Below are positions 47,688-54,978 of a DNA stretch of 64,000 bases, in pieces (the stretch's first letter is position 1; every line of letters starts with the position of its first letter). The position numbers were made by a program, and so were the translations under genes. Source of the stretch: Pseudomonas entomophila. GTDB taxonomy: Bacteria > Pseudomonadota > Gammaproteobacteria > Pseudomonadales > Pseudomonadaceae. The notes under the pieces were generated by a model, which was not told the origin of the DNA, did no database searches, and saw nothing but the letters and a program-made list of their open reading frames with translations. The stretch covers positions 3,966,501-4,030,500 of the forward strand of contig NZ_CP063832.1 of the NCBI RefSeq assembly GCF_023277925.1, in the 5' to 3' direction.

Positions 47688-47699
47688 AGTGTATACACT
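47688..47699. promoter_or_regulatory. 12-bp palindrome AGTGTATACACT upstream of the chemoreceptor
   Basis: It is a perfect palindrome 36-47 bp before the mcpH start. It overlaps a possible sigma-70 promoter on the minus strand (TTGAGT near 47700, A+T-rich -10 near 47675). The core TGTATACA is the kind bound by GntR-type repressors. The role is inferred only. Confidence 0.4.
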
Positions 47700-47721
47700 C
47701 AAGTATCCAGTTTATCCAGCA

Positions 47722-47810
47722 CCCCTGTAGGAGCCAGCCTTGCTGGCGAACTGCGGTGCCAGCGTTCTACTGGTCCGGCTGTTCGCCAGCAAGGCTGGCT
47801 TCTACAGGGG
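47722..47810. repeat. REP pair, GCCAGCCTTGCTGGC type
   Basis: CCCCTGTAGGAGCCAGCC and the inverted GGCTGGCTTCTACAGGGG flank a spacer. One base differs in the right head (TTCTAC). It lies between the zapA-like stop and the chemoreceptor start. Confidence 0.9.
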
Positions 47811-47826
47811 GGTGCGCATTCTGTTG

Positions 47827-48129
47827 TTATTGGTCGCCGATGGTCCGGCTGATGGCATCGACGGTGGCGTCGATCTGCGCCTGGGTGCGCTCGAGGGTGC
47901 GATCGTGCTCGCGCTGCAGCTCGATCTGTTTGGAGCACAGGTTCAGGGCGGCCAGCACCAGCAACTTGTCGCCGATCAGGGTCGGGAACTGGCGCTTGGT
48001 TTCGGCCAGCGCGACATTGAGCATGCGCACGGCCTGGTTCAGGGTGTCTTCCTGGCCCTCGGGGGCCTTCAGCGAGTAGTCGTTGCCGAGGATCGACACG
48101 ACATTGATCGGCTGTTCTGGCCGTCTCAT
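47827..48129 (-). CDS. ZapA-like cell-division protein (probable paralogue)
   Basis: This 100-residue protein has the ZapA plan: an N-terminal beta/globular part (INVVSILGNDYSLKAPEGQEDTLNQAVRMLN) and a C-terminal coiled coil (LCSKQIELQREHDRTLERTQAQIDATVDAI). ZapA bundles FtsZ filaments. Its usual neighbours (6S RNA and a 5-formyl-THF cyclo-ligase downstream, a YgfB gene nearby) are all absent: a REP follows at once and chemoreceptor genes flank it. It is therefore probably a second copy, not the housekeeping one. It overlaps the next gene upstream by ATGA. Confidence 0.75.
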   Translation of the reverse strand: MRRPEQPINVVSILGNDYSLKAPEGQEDTLNQAVRMLNVALAETKRQFPTLIGDKLLVLAALNLCSKQIELQREHDRTLERTQAQIDATVDAISRTIGDQ

Positions 48130-48356
48130 GCGTTCACGACACCCGCGCTGGCGCGCTCGACCAGGGCCTGGATGCGTGCGGCGGTGGCGCCGTGCTTCTC
48201 CTCCTGTTCCATCAGCGACAACTGCAGGCTGTCGTTCTCTTCCTTGGCCTGGGCCAGTTCCTGGCCGAGGCTGGCGTTCTGCTCGGCCAGTTGCGCGTTC
48301 TTGTGCATCAGGTCGCTGACCAGTTGCTCGAGTTGATTCAGGGAAGTTTCCAACAT
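48126..48356 (-). CDS. Small coiled-coil protein (ZapB/TIGR02449-like)
   Basis: The protein is 76 residues from ATG 48356 (MLETSLNQLEQLVSDLM). Almost all of it is heptad-like coiled coil (KNAQLAEQNASLGQELAQAK, ENDSLQLSLMEQEEK). It overlaps the ZapA-like gene by ATGA, matching the usual pairing of a short coiled-coil gene with zapA in pseudomonads. The longer frame upstream has no support. A ZapA partner role is inferred from the pairing. Confidence 0.75.
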   Translation of the reverse strand: MLETSLNQLEQLVSDLMHKNAQLAEQNASLGQELAQAKEENDSLQLSLMEQEEKHGATAARIQALVERASAGVVNA

Positions 48357-48543
48357 GCGTCTATCTCGGGTTGTTGCAAAGGGCGCACACGATAAGGAAA
48401 AACCTGCGCCCCCGCCATTAAATATCGGATTCAAAAGGTTTTTGCCTGGGGAGGTTGACCGGATATCGCCCCCCTTGTTCCGGTCTGTGGCAACCGCTGG
48501 TCAGGAAGTTCGTTAGCGACTTCACACTTTCACCATTCACCAC

Positions 48544-48570
48544 TCAAGACTGGTCGGTCACGACCGATAG
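48544..48570 (+). promoter_or_regulatory. FliA (sigma-28)-like promoter with embedded palindrome
   Basis: TCAAGACT, 11 bases, then ACCGATAG compares with the sigma-28 pattern TAAAGTTT-n11-GCCGATAA (5/8 and 6/8 matches). It lies about 63 bp before the chemoreceptor start. A perfect 6+2+6 palindrome, TCGGTC-AC-GACCGA (48554-48567), overlaps the -10. Chemoreceptors are typical FliA targets. Confidence 0.5.
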
Positions 48571-48632
48571 GCAGGTAGGTCTTTTTCCGTCGCATGGATC
48601 GCGGCCCCCTCACTGCCTTGGATACCGCCTCC

Positions 48633-50258
48633 ATGTCCCTACGCAACATGAACATCGCCCCGCGCGCGCTGCTCGGGTTTTCGGTCATCGGCCTGCTGAT
48701 GCTCGGCCTGGGTGTGTTCTCCCTGATCCAGATGGGCAACATCCGCCAGGCCGGCGTGACCATCGAAGAAGTCAGCGTGCCCAGCATCAAGACCCTCGAT
48801 GAACTGACCGCGCTGAACCTGCGCCTGCGCACCCTCTCCTACCGCCTGCTGCTCAACCGCGAGCCAGCCACCCAGCAGGACACCCTGCGCCTGCTGGACG
48901 AGCGCAACGCCCAGATCGACAAGGCCCGCCGCGCCTACGAGCCGCTGGTCAGTGCCGCCGACGAACAGGCCGCGTACGACCAGTACAGTCAGTTGCTGAA
49001 CCAGTACCGCCAGCTCGAAGCGCGCATGCGCACCCTGAGCCAGGCCGGCGACCTCGATGCCCTGCGCGACCTGCTCAACCGTGAGTTGCTGGACAACTCC
49101 GAGCAGATCAACAAGGTCATGGACACCCTGGTACGCATCAACACCGACCAGACCAGCGCCACCAACGAGGCCGCCGCCAGCCAGTACAGCGGTGCCTTCG
49201 GCCTGGTGATCAGCCTGCTGGTGGCTGCCACCGTGCTGACCCTGCTGTTCGCCTTCCTGCTCACCCGCAGCATCGTCAAGCCCATCGACGAAGCGCTGAA
49301 GTCGGCCGAGCAGATCGCCGAGGGTGATCTCACCCACAACATCGACACCGAAGGCACCGACGAGGCCGCGCGCCTGTTGAAAGCCATGGCCAAGATGCAG
49401 GACAAGTTGCGCGACACCCTGCAACTGATCGCCGGCTCCGCCACTCAGCTGGCCTCGGCCGCCGAGGAGCTCAACAGCGTCACCGACGAGAGCGCCCGTG
49501 GCCTGCAACAGCAGAACAACGAGATCGAGCAAGCCGCCACCGCCGTCACCGAGATGACCAGCGCGGTCGAGGAAGTGGCGCGCAACGCGGTGAGCACCTC
49601 GGAAGCCTCCAGCGAAGCCAGCCGTTCGGCCGGCGATGGCCGCGACCTGGTGATGGAGACCGTGGGTGCCATCGAGCGCATGAGCGGCGACGTGCAGGCC
49701 ACCGCCAAGCTGATCACCCACCTGGCCGAGCAATCGCGCGATATCGGCAAGGTGCTCGACGTGATCCGTGGCCTGGCCGACCAGACCAACCTGCTGGCGC
49801 TCAACGCTGCCATCGAGGCCGCCCGTGCCGGTGAGGCCGGCCGTGGCTTCGCCGTGGTCGCCGACGAAGTGCGCGCCCTGGCGCATCGCACCCAGCAATC
49901 CACCAGCGAAATCGAGCGGATGATCGGCAGCATCCAGGGTGGCACCGAGCAGGCGGTGGACTCGATGCGCACCAGCACCGAGCGCGCCGAGTCGACCCTG
50001 AACATTGCCCGTGGCGCCGGCCTGGCGCTGGACACCATCGCCGGCGCGGTGGCGCAAATCAACGAGCGCAACCTGGTGATCGCCAGCGCCGCCGAGGAGC
50101 AGGCCCAGGTGGCCCGCGAGGTGGACCGCAACCTGGTGAACATCAACGACCTGTCAGTGCAGAGCGCCACCGGGGCGCACCAGACCAGCGCGGCGAGCGC
50201 CGAGCTGTCGCGCCTGGCGGTAGACCTGAGTGGGCTGGTGGCACGCTTTCGCACTTGA
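48633..50258 (+). CDS. Methyl-accepting chemotaxis protein with four-helix-bundle sensor
   Basis: The protein is 541 residues from ATG 48633 ([20 protein letters not shown]); starts at 48594 and 48648 are also possible. TM1 is at about 11-30, a 4HB_MCP periplasmic bundle at about 31-188 ([38 protein letters not shown]), TM2 at about 190-212 ([21 protein letters not shown]), HAMP, and the signalling tip [20 protein letters not shown] at about 382-401. The ligand is unknown. Its place next to gbcB suggests a choline/betaine-related attractant, but that is inference. Confidence 0.93.
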   Translation: MSLRNMNIAPRALLGFSVIGLLMLGLGVFSLIQMGNIRQAGVTIEEVSVPSIKTLDELTALNLRLRTLSYRLLLNREPATQQDTLRLLDERNAQIDKARRAYEPLVSAADEQAAYDQYSQLLNQYRQLEARMRTLSQAGDLDALRDLLNRELLDNSEQINKVMDTLVRINTDQTSATNEAAASQYSGAFGLVISLLVAATVLTLLFAFLLTRSIVKPIDEALKSAEQIAEGDLTHNIDTEGTDEAARLLKAMAKMQDKLRDTLQLIAGSATQLASAAEELNSVTDESARGLQQQNNEIEQAATAVTEMTSAVEEVARNAVSTSEASSEASRSAGDGRDLVMETVGAIERMSGDVQATAKLITHLAEQSRDIGKVLDVIRGLADQTNLLALNAAIEAARAGEAGRGFAVVADEVRALAHRTQQSTSEIERMIGSIQGGTEQAVDSMRTSTERAESTLNIARGAGLALDTIAGAVAQINERNLVIASAAEEQAQVAREVDRNLVNINDLSVQSATGAHQTSAASAELSRLAVDLSGLVARFRT

Positions 50259-50284
50259 AAAAGCCGGGGCCGCTTTGCGGCCCC
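50259..50284 (-). terminator. Rho-independent terminator of gbcB
   Basis: GGGGCCGC-TTT-GCGGCCCC (stem 50266-50284). On the minus strand it is followed by GGCTTTTTC, so it fits the end of gbcB, and it also lies just after the convergent chemoreceptor stop. Confidence 0.75.
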
Positions 50285-50297
50285 CTGCACGCTCGGG

Positions 50298-51398
50298 TCA
50301 ATACTCGATCCGCACATCCCCCTTGGGTACGCTGCAGCACGACAGGATGTAGCCTTCGGCCTCATCTTCTTCGGTGATCCCGCCGTTGTGCTCCATCTCC
50401 ACCTCGCCGCCCAGCTTGAGCACTTTGCAGGTGCCGCAGATGCCCATCCCGCAGGCCTTGGGAATCATCAGCCCGACCTTGGCCGCCGCGGCGTGCACCG
50501 TCTCGCCCGGCGCCACGCGGATGCTCTTGTCGCTGCCGACGAACTCCACCAGGTTGAGGTCGGCCACATCCACTTCCGGCGCATCAGCGGCCTGCTCGGC
50601 GTGCTCCACCGCGTCGGCCTTGGCCTCCGGCGGCGTCGCGCCGAACGATTCCTCGTGGTAATTCTTCATGTCGAAGCCGACGGCCTCGAGCATGCGCTTG
50701 ACCGCGCTCATGTAGGGGGTCGGGCCACAGCAGAAGATGGTGCGTTCGAGATAATCCGGGGCGATCAGCTCCATCAGCCGCTGGTTCAGGTAGCCGCGGT
50801 AACCGGCCCACGGCTCACCCAGCCCGTGCTTCTCGCAAATGATGTGCAGGCTGAAGTTGGGGATGCGCGAGGCCATCTGCTCCAGCTCGCGGTGGTAGAT
50901 GATGTCCTTCGGTGAACGGGCGCTGTGCACGAACACCATGTCGACGTTGGCGTTGGTGTCGTAGAACCAGCGGGCCATGGACATCACCGGGGTGATGCCG
51001 ACACCACCGGAAAGATAGAGCACCTTGCCCGCCGGGAAGTCGATGGCATTGAACAGCCCCACCGGCCCGTGCACCGGCAGTTCGGCGCCTTCGTGCATGG
51101 TGTCGTGGAGGAAGTTCGATACCAGCCCGCCCGGCACGCGCTTGACGGTGATGGAGAAGCTGTAGGGCACCGACGGCGAACTGGAGATGGTGTACGAACG
51201 CATCACCGGCTTGCCTTCGATCTCCAGCTCGAGCGTCACGAACTGCCCGGGCTTGAAGAAGAACATGATCGGCTGGTCGGCCATGAAGCAGAAGGTGCGC
51301 ACGTCCCAGGTCTCCTGGATGACCTTGACGCAGCGCACGATGTGGCGGCCATTGGCCCAGGTCTGGGTGGTGACCGGATTGAGGAAGGTATCGGACAT
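50298..51398 (-). CDS. gbcB: Glycine betaine monooxygenase reductase component
   Basis: The protein is 366 residues from ATG 51398 (MSDTFLNPVTTQTW). GGAG six bases upstream decides this start over the ATG at 51404. FAD site MRSYTISSSP (about 97-106), NAD site LSGGVGITPVMSM and CCGPTPYMSAVKRML, and a C-terminal plant-type [2Fe-2S] domain with CGMGICGTCKV and a final Cys in ILSCCSVP. It passes electrons from NADH to the Rieske oxygenase GbcA. It is transcribed divergently from gbcA. Confidence 0.95.
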   Translation of the reverse strand: MSDTFLNPVTTQTWANGRHIVRCVKVIQETWDVRTFCFMADQPIMFFFKPGQFVTLELEIEGKPVMRSYTISSSPSVPYSFSITVKRVPGGLVSNFLHDTMHEGAELPVHGPVGLFNAIDFPAGKVLYLSGGVGITPVMSMARWFYDTNANVDMVFVHSARSPKDIIYHRELEQMASRIPNFSLHIICEKHGLGEPWAGYRGYLNQRLMELIAPDYLERTIFCCGPTPYMSAVKRMLEAVGFDMKNYHEESFGATPPEAKADAVEHAEQAADAPEVDVADLNLVEFVGSDKSIRVAPGETVHAAAAKVGLMIPKACGMGICGTCKVLKLGGEVEMEHNGGITEEDEAEGYILSCCSVPKGDVRIEY

Positions 51399-51543
51399 GT
51401 TCATCTCCAGCAGCCGACTGTCGGCCTTTCTTATGGTTCCGATAATGCGCAAGCCGGGGGCTGTGTACATTCCCATCCGCGACATCGGCGTGCTTATCGC
51501 GACCAGCCCCGCGCTACAAGGGTTGGCGCGTCGGAATTCGATT

Positions 51544-51570
51544 CGGCCATGTCGCCCGTGGACATGGCCG
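51544..51570. promoter_or_regulatory. 10-bp inverted repeat in the gbcA-gbcB divergent promoter
   Basis: CGGCCATGTC-GCCCGTG-GACATGGCCG is a perfect inverted repeat, roughly midway in the 298 bp between the two starts. It is a good candidate operator for the betaine regulon activator (GbdR, an AraC-type protein in P. aeruginosa) or another shared regulator. I cannot confirm that it matches the GbdR consensus. Confidence 0.5.
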
Positions 51571-51696
51571 TTTCCCGGCTCGAACGCACACTCCGGCAAA
51601 AGAACAGGTTGTTTATCCACAGCAGCCTTGCGGCATAAAAACAACGACACGATTAGCCACCTTTCGCCGGCCGACCACGGCCCTGAGGACCACACG

Positions 51697-52989
51697 ATGG
51701 ACGTCACCGCAACCCTGAGCCTGGGCGATCCACTGGAACCTGCACGCAAAGCCACCGCCGAGATGCTGCAGACCCGCGAGCGCACCTACTCGCTGCCGCA
51801 ACCGTTCTACAGCGACGAACGCCTGTTCCAGATCGACATGCAGGAGATCTTCCACAAGGAGTGGCTGATCGCCGGCCTGGTGTGCGAGATCCCGGCCAAG
51901 GGCAACTACATCACCCTGCAGATCGGCAAGAACCCGATCATCGTGGTGCGTGGCGCGGAAGGTAAGGTGCATGCCTTCCACAACGTCTGCCGCCACCGCG
52001 GCTCGCGGCTGTGCGTCAGCGAGAAGGGCAAGGTGGCCAAGCTGGTGTGCCCCTACCACCAGTGGACCTACGAGCTCGATGGCCGCCTGTTGTTCGCCGG
52101 TACCGAGATGGGCGCCGACTTCGACATGAACCAGTACGGCCTCAAGCCTGTGAACGTGAAGGTGGCCGGTGGTTACATCTTCATCAGCCTGGCCGAGAAC
52201 CCGCCGGCCATCGACGAGTTCCTGGCCACGCTCGAGCATTACATGGAACCCTACGACATGGAGAACACCAAGGTGGCGGTGCAGACCACCTTGATGGAAA
52301 AGGCCAACTGGAAGCTGGTGCTGGAGAACAACCGCGAGTGCTACCACTGCAACGGCTCGCACCCCGAGTTGCTGAAGACGCTGCTGGAATGGGACGACAC
52401 CAACGACCCGCGTGCCAGCCAGGAATTCAAGGACCACGTGGCCGCCTCCGCCGCCGCCTGGGAAGCCGAAAAGATCCCCTACCTGCACAAGAGCCACGGC
52501 CTGCGTAACCGCATCGTGCGCATGCCGCTGCTCAAGGGCACCGTGTCGATGACCATGGACGGCAAGCAGGCGTGCCAGAAGCTGATGGGCCGCATCAAGA
52601 ACCCGGACCTGGGCTCGATGCGCATCCTGCACCTGCCGCATTCGTGGAACCACTGCATGGGTGACCACATGATCGTGTTCACCGTATGGCCGATCAGCGC
52701 GCAGGAGACCATGGTCACCACCAAGTGGCTGGTGCACAAGGACGCGGTGGAGGGGGTGGACTACAACCCCGAAGAGATGCGCAAGGTGTGGGACGCCACC
52801 AACGACCAGGACCGCCGCCTGGCCGAAGAGAACCAGCGCGGGATCAACTCCACGGCGTACCAGCCAGGGCCTTATTCGAAAACCTATGAATTCGGCGTGG
52901 TGAATTTCATCGATTGGTACAGCCAGCGCCTGCTGAACAACCTTGGCGCCGAGCCTGCGTCGTACCTCAAGGAGATCAAGGCGCAGTAA
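51697..52989 (+). CDS. gbcA: Glycine betaine monooxygenase, Rieske oxygenase component
   Basis: This 430-residue protein starts at ATG 51697 (MDVTATLSLGDPLEPARK). The Rieske centre is C98-x-H100 ... C118-x2-H121 (NVCRHRGSRLC, VCPYHQWTYELDG). The mononuclear iron site is in ENNRECYHCNGSHPELL (H217, H222). It converts glycine betaine to dimethylglycine and formaldehyde with GbcB. The open frame upstream of 51697 is not coding. An exact DnaA box lies in its leader (51613). Confidence 0.96.
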   Translation: MDVTATLSLGDPLEPARKATAEMLQTRERTYSLPQPFYSDERLFQIDMQEIFHKEWLIAGLVCEIPAKGNYITLQIGKNPIIVVRGAEGKVHAFHNVCRHRGSRLCVSEKGKVAKLVCPYHQWTYELDGRLLFAGTEMGADFDMNQYGLKPVNVKVAGGYIFISLAENPPAIDEFLATLEHYMEPYDMENTKVAVQTTLMEKANWKLVLENNRECYHCNGSHPELLKTLLEWDDTNDPRASQEFKDHVAASAAAWEAEKIPYLHKSHGLRNRIVRMPLLKGTVSMTMDGKQACQKLMGRIKNPDLGSMRILHLPHSWNHCMGDHMIVFTVWPISAQETMVTTKWLVHKDAVEGVDYNPEEMRKVWDATNDQDRRLAEENQRGINSTAYQPGPYSKTYEFGVVNFIDWYSQRLLNNLGAEPASYLKEIKAQ

Positions 52990-52995
52990 GCCCAT

Positions 52996-53090
52996 AGCTA
53001 GCGACGCTGGCTCCTACACCTGGCCTGTAGGAGCCAGCCTTGCTGGCGAACAAACACACCGCCATTCGCCAGCAAGGCTGGCTCCTACAG
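52996..53090. repeat. REP pair plus a truncated REP copy, next to the RAYT gene
   Basis: A half copy (GACGCTGGCTCCTACACC, 53003-53020) is followed by a full pair, GCCTGTAGGAGCCAGCCTTG and its inverse, ending CTCCTACAG at 53090. It is 79 bp before the REP-associated transposase gene, the usual arrangement for the founder REP of a RAYT. Confidence 0.92.
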
Positions 53091-53168
53091 GTTACATGCG
53101 GCATCAGAATGCTCGGTGCCAGTGGTCACTGTCCACCTAGACTCTCCCGCTCACAAGGGAGATCACAG

Positions 53169-53624
53169 ATGAACCCCGCACATGCGCGACACCTACGAAA
53201 AGGTCGCTACTCCGAAACAGGTCGTCTCTACATCGTCACCAGTGTGGTGGACGAGAGGCAACCTCTGTTCGCCGACTTCCACCTCGCGCGCGCAATGGTC
53301 GCTCAGTTGCGCCATGCCCACGACCAGCAGTGGGTATGCAGCCTCTGTTGGGTGGTCATGCCCGACCACTTCCACTGGCTAATCGAACTGCGCCAGATCG
53401 AGCTCTCCAACCTCATGCGCAGGGTCAAATCCAGAAGCACGCTGCTCATCAACAAAGCTGCCTCCCGCCAAGGCCGCCTCTGGCAAAAGAATTTCCACGA
53501 TCATGCCCTGCGCAAGGACGAGGATATCCGCTCAGCCGCTCGCTATATCGTCAGCAACCCCCTACGGTCGGGGCTCGTACGCAGCTTGCGCAACTATCCG
53601 CACTGGGACGCTGTCTGGCTCTGA
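53169..53624 (+). CDS. REP-associated tyrosine transposase (RAYT, Y1/HUH family)
   Basis: The product has 151 residues from ATG 53169 (MNPAHARHLRKGRYSETGRLY), with GGGAG upstream. The HUH motif is HFH (H67, H69) in VVMPDHFHWLIEL, and the catalytic Tyr is probably Y126 in RYIVSNPLRSGLV. RAYTs are domesticated single-strand transposases that recognise REP hairpins with a GTAG head, and are thought to have spread them through the genome. A REP pair of the common GCCAGCC type lies just upstream. The stop codon TGA falls inside the first CTGATCA of the repeat array that follows. Confidence 0.93.
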   Translation: MNPAHARHLRKGRYSETGRLYIVTSVVDERQPLFADFHLARAMVAQLRHAHDQQWVCSLCWVVMPDHFHWLIELRQIELSNLMRRVKSRSTLLINKAASRQGRLWQKNFHDHALRKDEDIRSAARYIVSNPLRSGLVRSLRNYPHWDAVWL

Positions 53625-54196
53625 TCAGAAAACGTACAAACCACCGCAACCCACGCCCTGCAGGGTGCACAGACACCCACCAACACTTTATCCACAGCAC
53701 GGCCAACAGCAATTGTGGAAACTCCTCAAAAAAATTCAGGCATAGATCTGATCAAATTTCGATCAATCTAGTGCAAGCCTCTGAATTCAATGGCTCCAGA
53801 GTTATCCAAACAACTTGTCCACACCTTCGCCAACAGACTTTGTGAGCAAATCGGTCCCTGTGCGGAAAACCACTGTGGATAACACGACAACGCCCTGAAA
53901 ATACTGATTTCCAAGCAGAATAAAGGCCAGCTGATCACTTTCTGACCAAAACTGGCAACACCAATGAATTCAGGGCCTGTAGAGCACACCAAACATATTA
54001 TCCACAGACCAGCCAACAGCGATTGTGGGAAAGATTAGCCCTTCACCCCGCCATGAAAACGAAAAAGCCACGAACGGGTCGTGGCTTTAACTGATCAAAA
54101 ATCGACCAACACCTTGTAAGCCCTATGAACAAAGGCCTGCAGCAATACACAAACACTTTATCCACAGAAGCCCCAACAGATTTTGGGTACAACGCC
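53621..54196. repeat. Four-copy repeat array, each copy with a DnaA-box position at a fixed offset
   Basis: Units start with CTGATCA at 53621, 53748, 53931 and 54091. In every unit a DnaA box begins exactly 67 bp later: TTATCCACA at 53688, 53998 and 54158, and TTGTCCACA at 53815. CCAACAG begins 15 bp after each box start, and a TGTGG-type inverted half-box (TGTGG, TGTGA, TGTGG, TGGGT) follows. Between these landmarks only scattered matches remain (GACCAA, TGAATTCA, CAAACA). Extra boxes are TTATCCAAA at 53802 and an exact inverted one at 53874-53882. The 570-bp stretch is A+T-rich for this genome, has no ORF I would call, and runs from the RAYT stop to the etfB stop. DnaA binding is inferred from the box sequence; function is unknown (titration site, DnaA-reactivating site or cryptic origin). 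Confidence 0.85.
54062..54089 (-). terminator. Terminator of the dgc-etf operon, inside the repeat array
   Basis: AAAGCCACGA-ACGGG-TCGTGGCTTT is a perfect 10-bp stem. On the minus strand it ends GGCTTTTTC, fitting transcription from etfB, whose stop is about 108 bp upstream. It sits between repeat units 3 and 4, so unit 4 would be transcribed as a 3' UTR. Confidence 0.85.
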
Positions 54197-54967
54197 TCAA
54201 CGCAACACCCCCTCCTCCACCAACAGCTTGAGGATGGCCTCAGCCCCTTCCTGTGGAGAAACATCCTTGAGCACCTTGCCGCCCCCGCCACTGGCCTTGG
54301 CCGTGGCAGCCTTCATACGGTCGGCACCGCTCTTGGCCTTGATCACCTTAAGGCGCTTGGGCCGTGGCCGGGCCGGTTGCAAGGCGCCCTCGCCCAGCAC
54401 CGAGTCCTCCACCACCACCACGTTGCGCGCCGCCAGCACACCCCGGCGAGCCGGACCGAAGGCACTCTGGCGTGGCTTGGGCGCAGCGTTATCCACAGTC
54501 GCCAGCAACGGCAGGCGCACTTTCAAGCGACGCCGCTGGCCCCGTGGCAAGGCCTGCAGCACCTGCGCGGTGCCGTTCTCGATGGACTCCACCTCGGCCA
54601 GCCCGACCACCAGCGGCCAACCAAGCTTCTCGGCCAACAGGAATGGCAGCATGCCCGAACCTTCACCGGTCTCTGCCTGGCTGCCTGCCAGCACCAACTG
54701 GGCGCCGGCATCACGCAGGTAATCCCCCAGCACGCCGAGCACATCGGCGCCGGCCGGCTGCTCCAGGACATCCAGATGCGCCAGCCCCATGCCCAGATAC
54801 GCACGCAGGGCCTCTTCACGCGGGTCACCGGCATGAACCACCTGCAAGTTATCCCCAGCCAGCTGCAAGCCAAGTTCCACGGCGCGGGCATCCTGCTCGG
54901 CGCGGCGGGCGCGGCCGGAGCTGGGGTGGGCACCGATCGAGACCAGGCTGATGACTTTCGTACTCAT
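54197..54967 (-). CDS. etfB: Electron transfer flavoprotein beta subunit (dimethylglycine pathway)
   Basis: The protein has 256 residues. The N-terminal MSTKVISLVSIGAHPSSGRARRAEQDARAVELGL has the FixA-type layout, with VLAGSQAETGEGSGMLPFLLAEKLG as the nucleotide-contact part. It is more diverged than the housekeeping EtfB, as expected for the dgc-linked pair. With EtfA it carries electrons from the demethylase to the quinone pool. It follows etfA by 11 bases. An exact DnaA box (54489) lies within it. Confidence 0.9.
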   Translation of the reverse strand: MSTKVISLVSIGAHPSSGRARRAEQDARAVELGLQLAGDNLQVVHAGDPREEALRAYLGMGLAHLDVLEQPAGADVLGVLGDYLRDAGAQLVLAGSQAETGEGSGMLPFLLAEKLGWPLVVGLAEVESIENGTAQVLQALPRGQRRRLKVRLPLLATVDNAAPKPRQSAFGPARRGVLAARNVVVVEDSVLGEGALQPARPRPKRLKVIKAKSGADRMKAATAKASGGGGKVLKDVSPQEGAEAILKLLVEEGVLR

Positions 54968-54978
54968 GCTCGCTGCCC

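Noticed and set aside
47653..47826. 6S RNA expected downstream of zapA
   Set aside because: Only 174 bp separate the ZapA-like stop from the chemoreceptor start and most of that is a REP pair; there is no room for a roughly 180-nt 6S RNA fold.
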